Source: Acidimicrobiales bacterium
GTDB taxonomy: Bacteria > Actinomycetota > Acidimicrobiia > Acidimicrobiales > SZUA-35
NCBI GenBank assembly: GCA_041394265.1
Contig: JAWKIO010000005.1
Span: forward strand, 2,852,001-2,916,000
DNA: 64,000 bases
Reading direction: 5' to 3'
The notes under the pieces were generated by a model. It was not told where the DNA came from. It saw only the letters and a list, made by a program, of their open reading frames with translations, and searched no databases. This document shows, in pieces, positions 42,358 to 50,465 of the stretch. The stretch's first letter is position 1. Every line of letters starts with the position of its first letter. The position numbers were made by a program, and so were the translations under genes.

Positions 42358-43041
42358 ATGTCCAACAACGATGCATCGACCCGCGACGCCGCAGCGGCCG
42401 TCGAGAACGGCGGCGCGGTCCGAGCCTTCGAAGTCCTGCTTGCGATCGGGATGGTCTTCATGGTCATCGCTGCGGTCGCACCGCTCATCGGCCGAGCCGG
42501 CTTCGGCTGGGCCGGCGACACCGCACCGTCGGTCGACGCGGAACTCGATTTCGAGGTCGATTTCGGTGATCGCCTCGTCACCAGAACCACCGACGACGCC
42601 GTCGTCGACGCTGCAACCGGCCAGGCCCCGGTCGAGGTCGGTGAACCGGTCACGGCGCACTTCGTGTTCCCCGAACCAACGCCGAGTCAGCGAGTGGCGT
42701 GGCTGGTCACGCAGATGGTGCCGCCGTTGCTGGCGCTTGCCGGTACCTGGCTGGTGTTCTCGATGGTGCGAACCGCACGGCGGGGCGATCCCTTCGTCGC
42801 CGAGAACGAGCGGCGATTGTGGGCGCTTGCGTTCCTGATCGGCGTGGGCGGCACCGCCTGGTCGCTGATCGGCGAGTTCGCTTCCATGCTGGTAGTGCAG
42901 CGATCGGCCGCTGCCGACATGACTCGGATCACGGCAACCATCTCGTTCCTCCCGATCGTCGTCGGCCTGGGTGTCGGTGTGCTGGCGTCGGTGTGGCACG
43001 TCGGTGTCGGCCTGCGCGACGACGTCGAGGGGATGATCTGA
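42358..43041 (+). CDS. DUF2975-family membrane protein
   Basis: 227 aa from the ATG at 42358 (GGAG 8 nt upstream). Four membrane segments (LLAIGMVFMVIAAVAPLIG, MVPPLLALAGTWLVFSMV, LWALAFLIGVGGTAWSLIG, ITATISFLPIVVGLGVGVLA) are arranged as in DUF2975. The family motif FVAENERRLWALAFLIGVGG is present. An external acidic loop lies between the first two segments. DUF2975 proteins usually pair with a small YozG-like regulator, as here. Their role is unknown. Confidence 0.85.
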   Translation: MSNNDASTRDAAAAVENGGAVRAFEVLLAIGMVFMVIAAVAPLIGRAGFGWAGDTAPSVDAELDFEVDFGDRLVTRTTDDAVVDAATGQAPVEVGEPVTAHFVFPEPTPSQRVAWLVTQMVPPLLALAGTWLVFSMVRTARRGDPFVAENERRLWALAFLIGVGGTAWSLIGEFASMLVVQRSAAADMTRITATISFLPIVVGLGVGVLASVWHVGVGLRDDVEGMI

Positions 43042-43262
43042 TGCCGCCGGATGATCCGCACCGGGTGCACTGTCACCTCGACGAACTGCTCGACCAGCGG
43101 GGCATGACCCTCACACAACTGGCCGAGGCCGTCGGCATCACAGTGATCAATCTGTCGGTATTGAAGAACGACCGGGCGAAGGCCATCCGGTTCTCCACCC
43201 TCACAGCGATCTGCGACGTGCTCGGCTGCCAGCCGGGCGACCTGTTCTCGGTGCGGTCGTAG
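43041..43262 (+). CDS. YozG-like XRE transcriptional regulator
   Basis: 73 aa single helix-turn-helix (MTLTQLAEAVGITVINLSVL, then NDRAKAIRFSTLTAICDVLGCQPGDLF). The ATG shares bases with the DUF2975 stop (TGATG), so the two are coupled. It probably binds the duplicated TATCGA palindromes upstream of the operon. Confidence 0.9.
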   Translation: MPPDDPHRVHCHLDELLDQRGMTLTQLAEAVGITVINLSVLKNDRAKAIRFSTLTAICDVLGCQPGDLFSVRS

Positions 43263-43299
43263 GGCGCGGCGGTCGTAGGGCAGCTGATCGGGCGATCGG

Positions 43300-44379
43300 T
43301 CAGAGCGACGACGCTCGGAGTGCGGCGTAGCGAGGCTTGATGATCTCGTTGATGATCTTGAGCCGTTGCTCGAAGGGCCAGAACGCACTCTTCATGGCGT
43401 TGAGCGTGAGCCATTCCATGTCGTCGAGCCCGTAGCCGAATGCCTCGTGCAGCTTGACGAACTCGTCGGTGAGCGAGACGTTGCTCATCAGCCGGTTGTC
43501 GGTGTTGACCGTGACCCGGAAGCGCAGTCGGCGGAGCAATCCGATCGGGTGCTCGGCGATCGATGGTGCCGCACCGGTGTTGACGTTCGACGTGGGGCAC
43601 ATCTCGAGCGGGACTCGAGTGTCTCGGACGAATTGGGCGAGCCGGCCGAGATGCGCCTTGCCGTCGGCGTCGACCTCGATGTCGTCGACGATGCGCACGC
43701 CATGGCCGAGTCGCTCAGCTCCGCAGTAGCTGATGGCCTCGTGGATCGATGGCAGTCCGAACGCCTCACCGGCGTGGATGGTGATGTGGAAGTTCTCTCG
43801 CATGCAGAGCTGGAAGGCGTCGAGATGGCGGGCCGGGGGGAACCCTGACTCGGGTCCGGCGATGTCGAAACCGACGACGCCGTCGTCGCGATGGCGGATC
43901 GCCAGCTCGGCGATCTCCATGCTCCGGGCCTCCTGGCGCATCGCCGAACAGATCAGTCCCACGGTGAGGTCGGTGCCCTCGGCCCCCGCCTTCAGACCAC
44001 GGAGTGCGGCCTCGACCACCTCGTCGAGGGTCATGCCCGCCTTCATGTGCTGCTCGGGGGCGAACCGGACCTCTGCGTAGACGATGTTGTCGGCGGCGAG
44101 ATCTTCGGCCGCCTCACGGGCGGCTCGTTCGAGCGCGTCGGGCGTTTGGGTCACGCCCACCGTGTGAGCGAAGGTCTCGAGATACAGCTCGAGCTTGTTG
44201 CGGTCGGCGCCGCGGCGGACCCATGCGGCGAGTTCGTCGACGTCGGTGGTGGGCAGGTCGTCGTAGCCGGTCTCGGCAGCAAGTTCGATGACCGTGGCCG
44301 GACGCATGCCGCCGTCGAGGTGATCGTGGAGGAGGACCTTCGGTGCAGCGGCGATGACGGCTGGAGAGAGTTCGTCCAT
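43300..44379 (-). CDS. add: adenosine deaminase
   Basis: 359 aa zinc enzyme converting adenosine and deoxyadenosine to inosines. Metal and catalytic motifs: HDHLDGG (HxH, residues 18-24), IHAGEAFG, the GHG of RLGHGVRI and NTDNRLMSN. Length is typical of actinobacterial Add. A TAGCCT box 5 nt before the ATG suggests a leaderless transcript. It supports purine salvage with the nearby cdd, upp and purK genes. Confidence 0.95.
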   Translation of the reverse strand: MDELSPAVIAAAPKVLLHDHLDGGMRPATVIELAAETGYDDLPTTDVDELAAWVRRGADRNKLELYLETFAHTVGVTQTPDALERAAREAAEDLAADNIVYAEVRFAPEQHMKAGMTLDEVVEAALRGLKAGAEGTDLTVGLICSAMRQEARSMEIAELAIRHRDDGVVGFDIAGPESGFPPARHLDAFQLCMRENFHITIHAGEAFGLPSIHEAISYCGAERLGHGVRIVDDIEVDADGKAHLGRLAQFVRDTRVPLEMCPTSNVNTGAAPSIAEHPIGLLRRLRFRVTVNTDNRLMSNVSLTDEFVKLHEAFGYGLDDMEWLTLNAMKSAFWPFEQRLKIINEIIKPRYAALRASSL

Positions 44380-44384
44380 ACCAC

Positions 44385-44390
44385 AGGCTA
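44385..44390 (-). promoter_or_regulatory. leaderless -10 box for add
   Basis: TAGCCT on the minus strand, 5 nt before the ATG at 44379. Confidence 0.45.
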
Positions 44391-44463
44391 CTGGGTCAGC
44401 CTCTCCATCGACCGTGCTCGCCGTAGCGCCCTATCCTTCGAGGTCCCCGACATCAGGACGAGC

Positions 44464-45180
44464 ATGGCGATCACCTCCATCGGCCTCGACGCCGACGACA
44501 CCCTCTGGCACTCCGAGAATCATTTCACGGTGACCGAGGAGCGGTTCCGCCAGCTGCTCGAACCGTGGCTCCCCGCCGATCAGATCGCCAGCAAGCTGCT
44601 GGAACGAGAGCACGACAACCTGCGTATCTTCGGCTACGGGATCAAGGGCTTCACCCTGTCGATGGTGGAGACGGCCATCGAGGTCAGCGGGGGCGCAATC
44701 GACGCCGCCACCATCAACCAGATCATCGGGTGGGGCAAGGAGATGCTTTCGCATCCGGTCGAGCTGCTTCCCGGCGTGGGCGACACGATCGAGACGCTCA
44801 GGTCGGCGAACTACCGCCTTGTCCTCATCACCAAGGGCGACCTGTTCCACCAGGAGTCCAAGATCGCTGAATCGGGTCTCGCCGACCACTTCGACGGCAT
44901 CGAGATCCTGAGTGAGAAGTCGCCGGCCATCTATCGGCGAGTGCTGCATCGCTACGACATCGAGCCCTCCGACTTCGTGATGGTCGGCAACTCGGTGCGG
45001 TCCGACATCCTTCCCGTGCTCGAACTCGGTGGCCACGGTGTGCACATCCCGTACACGGTCACGTGGGCCCACGAGCACGTCGAGCCCGATGCCAGCCATG
45101 CCTTCCCGGTACTCGAATCGATCAGCCAGCTCCCCGATGCCGTGCTGGAGCTCAGCCCTCGGCCAGCCGGTCAGGAGTGA
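44464..45180 (+). CDS. HAD-superfamily hydrolase
   Basis: 238 aa. Motif I LDADDTLWHSE (DxDxT from residue 9), motif II in VLITKGD, a Lys in LSEKSP and motif III GNSVRSDILP. A helical cap lies between motif I and II. Probably a cytoplasmic phosphatase of the YjjG-like or 2-haloacid dehalogenase-like subgroup; the substrate is unknown. Its 3' end overlaps the convergent cdd gene by 29 bp. Confidence 0.88.
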   Translation: MAITSIGLDADDTLWHSENHFTVTEERFRQLLEPWLPADQIASKLLEREHDNLRIFGYGIKGFTLSMVETAIEVSGGAIDAATINQIIGWGKEMLSHPVELLPGVGDTIETLRSANYRLVLITKGDLFHQESKIAESGLADHFDGIEILSEKSPAIYRRVLHRYDIEPSDFVMVGNSVRSDILPVLELGGHGVHIPYTVTWAHEHVEPDASHAFPVLESISQLPDAVLELSPRPAGQE

Positions 45181-45577
45181 AGGCCCCCGGTAGCAGTTGC
45201 TCGATGGTTTCGGGCGTACCGCTGGCATCGATCAGGCAGTCGTCGGCCGCGTGCTCGGCGAGCAGCTGACGGCAGCGTCCACACGGGGTGCAGGGCTCGC
45301 CCGACGCCGACACGACCAGCACGGCCCGGAACTGTCCACCACCGCTGTCATGCAGCGCCGAGACCAAACCGCATTCGGCGCACAACGTCAGGCCATAGGA
45401 CACGTTCTCGACATTGCAGCCGGTGAGCATTCGGCCGTCGGTCGTGAGTGCGGCGGCGCCGACGCCGAACCCCGAGTACGGGGCGTAGGCCCGGCGGGCT
45501 GCGGCGATGGCAGCGGTGCGCAGGTCGTCCCACGGCAGCTCGTGGTCGCCGGGGCGAGGAGCCGGTGCGGCGGTCAT
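45152..45577 (-). CDS. cdd: cytidine deaminase
   Basis: 141 aa homotetrameric-type enzyme. Zinc ligands: the Cys with catalytic Glu in TLCAECG and the two Cys in PCTPCGRCRQLL. The substrate region is YSGFGVGAA and NVENVSYG. It deaminates cytidine and deoxycytidine. It is the last gene of purK-upp-cdd; its ATG overlaps the upp stop (ATGA). Confidence 0.95.
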   Translation of the reverse strand: MTAAPAPRPGDHELPWDDLRTAAIAAARRAYAPYSGFGVGAAALTTDGRMLTGCNVENVSYGLTLCAECGLVSALHDSGGGQFRAVLVVSASGEPCTPCGRCRQLLAEHAADDCLIDASGTPETIEQLLPGAFTPDRLAEG

Positions 45578-46236
45578 TTGGTGCCGTAGATTCGGTCGCC
45601 GGCATCGCCAAGCCCGGGCACGATGTAGGCGTGCTCGTTGAGCCGCTCGTCGAGTGCCGACAGCGTGATCGGTACATCGGGGTGAGCGGCGTGGACGGCC
45701 GCCACGCCCTCGGGGCAACCGATGATCGAGATCAGTCGGATCTTGGTGCAACCGGCGCCGACCAGTGCATCGAGTGCTGCCACGGCACTTCCGCCGGTGG
45801 CCAACATGGGGTCGACGAGGATGACCTCGCGCTCGGCAACGTCGACCGGCAGCTTGTTGTAGTACTCGACCGGCTCGTGGGTGTCGGGGTCGCGGAACAT
45901 GCCCAGGTGACCAACGGCGGCGTTGGGGACGAGGGTGAGGATGGCCTCGACCATGATCAACCCGGCCCGCAAGATCCCGACCACGACCGGAGCGGGCTTG
46001 GCGAGTTGCCGGGCGACCGTGGTGGTGATCGGCGTCTCGATCGTGATCGGCTCGGTCGGCAGATCACGCAACGCCTCGTAGGCGGTCAGCAGCGTGATCT
46101 CGTTGCACAGCGCCCGGAACATCTGCGGTTCGGTCGACACCTGGCGGAGCAGCGACATCTTGTGGCTGACGAGCGGGTGGTCGAGCACCGTCACGTTGTC
46201 GAGAGGTGGACGGTCGGTCGAGCTGTGGTCGTTCAC
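45574..46236 (-). CDS. upp: uracil phosphoribosyltransferase
   Basis: 220 aa. The PRPP loop is VDPMLATGGSA, with VVGILRAGLIMVE and the uracil-binding end HAYIVPGLGDAGDR. It makes UMP from uracil and PRPP. The GTG start overlaps the purK stop (GTGA), and the downstream cdd is overlapped in turn, so the three genes are translated as a chain. Confidence 0.96.
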   Translation of the reverse strand: MNDHSSTDRPPLDNVTVLDHPLVSHKMSLLRQVSTEPQMFRALCNEITLLTAYEALRDLPTEPITIETPITTTVARQLAKPAPVVVGILRAGLIMVEAILTLVPNAAVGHLGMFRDPDTHEPVEYYNKLPVDVAEREVILVDPMLATGGSAVAALDALVGAGCTKIRLISIIGCPEGVAAVHAAHPDVPITLSALDERLNEHAYIVPGLGDAGDRIYGTK

Positions 46237-47378
46237 CAGGAACGCCTTCCCATGAGTGCCGCTTCGGCCTTCTTGGCCACCTCGCGAGCTTGGTCGAGAT
46301 CGTCGCCGACGGCGGTGACGTGGCCCAGCTTGCTGCCGGGGGCCGGGTGTTTGCCGTAGAGGTGCACCTGGGCCCCCTCCACTGCGAGGGCGTCGGCCAA
46401 GTGGTCGACGGGGTCGACATGATCGAAGCCCCCGAGGACGTTGACGGTGACCGCCGCCGGCACGGTCAGGTAGGTGGGCCCGAGTGGGAGGTCGAGTACC
46501 GCCCGCACGTGGTTCTCGAACTGGGAGGTGGCGCACGCCTCCATGCTGAGATGGCCGGCATTGTGGGGTCGAGCAGCCAGTTCGTTGACGACGAGACCGG
46601 CGTTGGTGAGGAAGAACTCGACGGACAGCACCCCGACCGCTTCGAGCTCGTTGGCGATCCGCAGGGCCGTTTCGGTGGCTTCCTTGGCGACGGCGGCACC
46701 GATCACGGCGGGAGCTCGCATCTCGCGTAGCGCTCCGTCGTGGTTGATCAATTCGATCACGGGATAGGCCCGGGCATGACCGCCCGGTCGGCGGGCGACC
46801 AGGACGGCGAGTTCGGTGACGATCGGCTGGAAGTTCTCGACCATCAGCGCACGACCGGTCTGCTCGGCCATCACCCGCAGCGCCTCGGACTGGCTCTCGA
46901 CGATCCACACCCCTCGCTCGCCGGGGCGTCCGGCTCGGATCGACTTGATCGCTACCGGCCAATCGAAGACCGAGGTGAAATCGATGAGATCGTCGGGACT
47001 GGTGAGTTCGGCGAAGACGGGGACGCCGAACCCCCGATTCAGCAGCACACGACGCTGATGGAGTTTGTCGAAGGCAGCCCGGAGCGTCTTCGTGCCGGGC
47101 CGGATCACCTTGCCGTCGGCCTCGAGGCGTTCGAGCATGCCGATGTCGAGGCGTTCGTGTTCGAACGTGACGACCTCGCAGCTCTCGGCGAAGGTCGACA
47201 ACGTGTCGGGGTGCCCGAGCATGGTGTCGGGCGAGGCGAGTGCTGCGGAGTCGTCGAGACTCTCGGCGAACAGGCGTGGCGTGATCCCGAGTTTCACCGA
47301 GGCCTGATGCATCATGCGCGCGATCTGGCCGGCGCCGACGATGCCGAGTCGATAGAGCGCAGGGAGATCGTTGGGCAC
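46233..47378 (-). CDS. purK: N5-carboxyaminoimidazole ribonucleotide synthase
   Basis: 381 aa ATP-grasp enzyme of purine synthesis. Start GIVGAGQIARMM; ATP-grasp motifs WPVAIKSIRAGRPGERGVWI, VENFQPIVTELAVLVAR and the metal site VVNELAARPHNAGH; a C-terminal domain with HLYGKHPAPGSKLGHV. It converts AIR, bicarbonate and ATP to N5-CAIR. The partner purE is not within the window. A TACTCT box sets the GTG start at 47378. First gene of the salvage operon. Confidence 0.95.
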   Translation of the reverse strand: MPNDLPALYRLGIVGAGQIARMMHQASVKLGITPRLFAESLDDSAALASPDTMLGHPDTLSTFAESCEVVTFEHERLDIGMLERLEADGKVIRPGTKTLRAAFDKLHQRRVLLNRGFGVPVFAELTSPDDLIDFTSVFDWPVAIKSIRAGRPGERGVWIVESQSEALRVMAEQTGRALMVENFQPIVTELAVLVARRPGGHARAYPVIELINHDGALREMRAPAVIGAAVAKEATETALRIANELEAVGVLSVEFFLTNAGLVVNELAARPHNAGHLSMEACATSQFENHVRAVLDLPLGPTYLTVPAAVTVNVLGGFDHVDPVDHLADALAVEGAQVHLYGKHPAPGSKLGHVTAVGDDLDQAREVAKKAEAALMGRRSW

Positions 47379-47385
47379 GCCGTCG

Positions 47386-47391
47386 AGAGTA
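47386..47391 (-). promoter_or_regulatory. leaderless -10 box for the purK operon
   Basis: TACTCT on the minus strand, 7 nt before the GTG at 47378. Confidence 0.5.
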
Positions 47392-47486
47392 GCTGGACCG
47401 GCCAGTCGTCGGCGGACGCGATCGTGATGAGTTCGGGAGTCCCTCGCCTCTAGTGGCGGCGTCGAAAGGGGAGGAGGATCGAGGCG

Positions 47487-47498
47487 AAGGGAGGTGAT
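47487..47498 (+). promoter_or_regulatory. near-perfect ribosome-binding site
   Basis: AAGGGAGGTGAT, with almost full complementarity to the 16S rRNA 3' end, just before the ATG at 47502. It stands out in a region where many genes are leaderless. Confidence 0.7.
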
Positions 47499-47501
47499 GA
47501 C

Positions 47502-47762
47502 ATGGCTACCAACGACGACCTCGAACTCGAACGTGCGCGCCATCAGGCCAAGTATCTGGCCGGCCTGGTCTGGCACATCGGCACGTTCGTGATCATCAAC
47601 GTGTTCTTCTGGATCCTCGACCTTGCGATCGGCCAATCTGGCGCCCAGTGGGCGTACTGGATCACCGGCGTCTGGGCGTTCGCCCTGGCGTTCCACGCGC
47701 TGGCCTACATCGTGGACGGTCGGCGCATGGCCGACGGCGGCACCCACCAGTTCCGCCACTGA
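47502..47762 (+). CDS. 2TM-domain protein
   Basis: 86 aa. A charged start (LELERARHQAKYLAGLVWH) runs into two membrane segments (FVIINVFFWILDLAIG and WITGVWAFALAFHALAYIV), matching the 2TM domain often attached to histidine kinases but here free-standing. A very strong ribosome-binding site suggests high expression. Function unknown. Confidence 0.82.
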   Translation: MATNDDLELERARHQAKYLAGLVWHIGTFVIINVFFWILDLAIGQSGAQWAYWITGVWAFALAFHALAYIVDGRRMADGGTHQFRH

Positions 47763-47773
47763 GCGCTGTCACA

Positions 47774-47798
47774 CGGTCGCACCATGATGGTGCGACCG
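47774..47798 (+). terminator. strong hairpin after the 2TM gene
   Basis: CGGTCGCACCAT and ATGGTGCGACCG form a perfect 12-bp inverted repeat around a single G, 12 nt after the stop. No T tract follows, as is common for actinobacterial terminators. Confidence 0.65.
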
Positions 47799-47862
47799 GG
47801 CCAGCCGGTCCGTCTCGACGGCGAGAGCCTCCGATGCTCGTTCACGACTCGAAGGCTCCGCC

Positions 47863-47943
47863 ATGTTCGACCCTGCCATGTTCGACCCTACCCTGTTCAA
47901 TCCTGCCCTGCTCAATCCTGCGCTGTTCGACCCCACCCTGCTG
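47863..47943 (+). repeat. 15-bp in-frame tandem repeat
   Basis: About five degenerate units (ATGTTCGACCCTGCC, CTGTTCAATCCTGCC and variants) encoding the F/L-D/N-P-x-L pentapeptides of the adjoining protein. Confidence 0.8.
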
Positions 47944-48849
47944 GCCTCCACACCCCAGCTCCGTCCAGAACGTTCGCCGACCCCACCCCGGGCGAAGGTG
48001 TCGCCGCCTGCCACCACCTCGCCGCCGACGGTGGCGCGGCGCCTCAGGCTGGTCCCCTCGACGCTCGGCATCGTGGCTCCCTATGTGGCGCGGGTACTCA
48101 ATGACCACCCCGCCGGCCTGCAGCTGGTCGAGCTCACCTCTCCCGACACCGGACGGTGCTCGACCTTCGAACCGTTCTCGGTGCCCGAGCGTCTTCTCGG
48201 CTACGAGCCCGATGCCGATGTCGACGCGCTGGCCGTCACCGACCACAGCGTCACGTCGATCGTTTGGCGCAACGGCACCAGCTTCCGAGCGTCGCTCGAT
48301 GGCGGCGACCCCAGGCACGCGCCGGTCGTCTCGCTGCACCACGGCGATGATCCGGTCGTCGATGTCCTGCGTCGTTGCTTCGGGCTGCCCACCGTCCCCA
48401 GCCTGCACGGCCCGTGTTGGTATTGGCTTGCCGTCTGGCTCCATGATCTGGCCGCACGCTCGGCCAACGAGGTGATTGACGTGATCGATGCCGCTCGCTG
48501 GCACCCCGGCATCGACCCCGACGAGATCGACGACGATGACGACCCTGCCGAGGTGGCGCGGCTCAGTCTCGATCGGCTCTACGAGCACGCTCGCGCCACC
48601 GGGTGGAGCGGGATCCGGGAGGGGGCGATGCATGGGTGGCTCGACCTCGGTCGCTGCTCACCGTCGCTGGCCCGTTGGCTCGATGATCCCTCGTTCGCAC
48701 GGTTCCTGGGTCGCCAGCTGGGATCGTCGGCCCTGGTGGTCGACCGACACGTCGACGTCGACCCCCGGTGGTCCGCCGAGACCGTCGAGCTGTTCCGACT
48801 GATGCTCGACGGGCTGTCGAGCGTGCGGGCCCTGGATTGTCACCGGTAG
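47863..48849 (+). CDS. hypothetical protein with N-terminal pentapeptide repeats
   Basis: 328 aa. The first 27 residues are five-residue repeats of the type MFDPA, MFDPT, LFNPA, LLNPA, LFDPT. A Pro/Thr-rich linker follows, then a soluble domain of about 270 residues with several Trp/His-rich stretches (SLHGPCWYWLAVWLHDLAAR). The body resembles uncharacterised actinobacterial proteins of this size. The repeat end might be a peptide tail or simply an alternative start; a start further in is possible. Confidence 0.6.
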   Translation: MFDPAMFDPTLFNPALLNPALFDPTLLASTPQLRPERSPTPPRAKVSPPATTSPPTVARRLRLVPSTLGIVAPYVARVLNDHPAGLQLVELTSPDTGRCSTFEPFSVPERLLGYEPDADVDALAVTDHSVTSIVWRNGTSFRASLDGGDPRHAPVVSLHHGDDPVVDVLRRCFGLPTVPSLHGPCWYWLAVWLHDLAARSANEVIDVIDAARWHPGIDPDEIDDDDDPAEVARLSLDRLYEHARATGWSGIREGAMHGWLDLGRCSPSLARWLDDPSFARFLGRQLGSSALVVDRHVDVDPRWSAETVELFRLMLDGLSSVRALDCHR

Positions 48850-48864
48850 TTCGGCACCGGGTTC

Positions 48865-48870
48865 TACGAT
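48865..48870 (+). promoter_or_regulatory. leaderless -10 box for the amidohydrolase gene
   Basis: TACGAT, 8 nt before the ATG at 48879. Confidence 0.5.
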
Positions 48871-48878
48871 GGCCGGGC

Positions 48879-50438
48879 ATGTCGGAGCGTTCTCCGCGGT
48901 CCGATTCGCGGCCGCCCTCGGTGACTCGTCGTCGCCTCCTGGTCACCATGGGCTTCGGCGCGGCCAACCTGATGGTCGGGCGGCAACTCGGGGCCCTCCC
49001 GGCCGCTCCGGCCGAACCCGTGCTCGATCCGGACACCGTGGCGTTGCCGGGGGCGGCCCCCGCCCCCGATCCCACCCATGTCTTCGACACCGTCATCACC
49101 GGCGGTCGTCTGGTCGACCCCGCCACCGGCTTTGACGCCATCGGTGACATCGGGATCGACGCCGGCGTTATCACCGCCTTCGGTGGGACCGGGTATCTCG
49201 GGGCCACCGTGATCGACGCCACGGCGCGAGTGGTCGCGCCGGGCTTCATCGATCTGCTCTCGGCCGAGCCGAACGGGTTCGGTGAGTGGAACAAGTTGGC
49301 CGACGGCGTCACCACGAACCTCGCCATGCACGGCGTCAACAACTACGCCGAGGCGTTCTTCAGGACCTGGACCGGCCAAACCCCACTGCATTTCGGCGGG
49401 GCGTGGCACCAGCAATTCATCCGTGCCGTCGACCCCGAGATCGCCTCGGCCCCCGAAGACCCGCTCGACGATGCGCAGCTCGTCGCCTTCGAGCGGCTCA
49501 CCGAGAAGAACCTGCGTGCCGGTTTCGCCGGGGTGTGCTTCTCGCCCGAGTACGCGCCCGGCACCAGCTTCGAGGAGATGCGCCGGATCGCCGCCACGGC
49601 GCAGCGGCTTGGTCACATGTCGTACTTCCACCTCCGCCACTCCGAGCCGGGCACTGGGCCGGAGGGCGTGCGCGAAGCGATCCAGATCGCCACCGACACC
49701 GGCTCCGCCGTCCACATGGAACACCTGGCGAGCACCGGCGGCACCGAGCCCGAAGCCATGGCCGAGGCCATCACCCTGATCGAAGCGGCGCGGGCCAGTG
49801 GGCTCGACATCACCGCGTGCATCTACCCCTACGACTTCTGGGCCACCACGCTCGGAAGCTTCCGGTTCGCGCAGGGTTGGGGCGACCGCTACGGCATCAC
49901 GTTCTCCGACCTCGAGGTGGCGGGGCAAGGTCGTCGCCTCAGCGCCGACACCTTCGAGCAGGCGCAGGCGGAAAATCTGCTGGTTGCTGCGCACGGCACC
50001 ATCCCCGAAGCCACCATCGAGCTGGCGCTGCAGACCCCATGGATGATGGTCGGCAGCGACGCCATCCTCACTCGCTCGCTCAACAACCATCCCCGTTCAT
50101 CGGGCTGCTTCTCACGGCTGCTCGGTCAGTACGTACGCGAACGTCAGGTCCTCGACCTCACCTCGGCCCTGTCCAAGATCACCATCCAGCCGGCCAGACG
50201 GTTCGAGTCGATGCTGCCCGATCTCACCCGCAAGGGTCGGCTCCAGCGTGGTGCCGACGCCGACATCGTGGTCTTCGATCCGCTGACCATTCGTGACCAG
50301 GCGACGGTCGCCCAGCCCGAGCTGCGCTCGATCGGGATCGACCACGTGTTCGTGGAGGGTACCCACATCCTCCGCTCCGGCCAGCTCGACGAGACGCTTC
50401 GCCCTGGTCGCCCGATGCTGAGCGTCACGATCAGCTGA
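48879..50438 (+). CDS. Tat-exported D-aminoacylase-like amidohydrolase
   Basis: 519 aa. The N-terminus has a twin-arginine signal (VTRRRLLVTMGFGAANLMV), so it is exported folded. The amidohydrolase fold is clear: an opening strand VFDTVITGGRLVDPATGFDA, FHLRHSEPG (His), HMEHLASTGG (His), VAAHGTIPE and the Asp in VGSDAILTRS. The first metal motif, normally GFIDxHxH, reads GFIDLLSAEP with no His. The subfamily resembles D-aminoacylases (COG3653); the altered site implies different metal use or substrate. TACGAT box upstream. Confidence 0.8.
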   Translation: MSERSPRSDSRPPSVTRRRLLVTMGFGAANLMVGRQLGALPAAPAEPVLDPDTVALPGAAPAPDPTHVFDTVITGGRLVDPATGFDAIGDIGIDAGVITAFGGTGYLGATVIDATARVVAPGFIDLLSAEPNGFGEWNKLADGVTTNLAMHGVNNYAEAFFRTWTGQTPLHFGGAWHQQFIRAVDPEIASAPEDPLDDAQLVAFERLTEKNLRAGFAGVCFSPEYAPGTSFEEMRRIAATAQRLGHMSYFHLRHSEPGTGPEGVREAIQIATDTGSAVHMEHLASTGGTEPEAMAEAITLIEAARASGLDITACIYPYDFWATTLGSFRFAQGWGDRYGITFSDLEVAGQGRRLSADTFEQAQAENLLVAAHGTIPEATIELALQTPWMMVGSDAILTRSLNNHPRSSGCFSRLLGQYVRERQVLDLTSALSKITIQPARRFESMLPDLTRKGRLQRGADADIVVFDPLTIRDQATVAQPELRSIGIDHVFVEGTHILRSGQLDETLRPGRPMLSVTIS

Positions 50439-50465
50439 CCGAATGGCCCTCAGCTGATCGAACCC

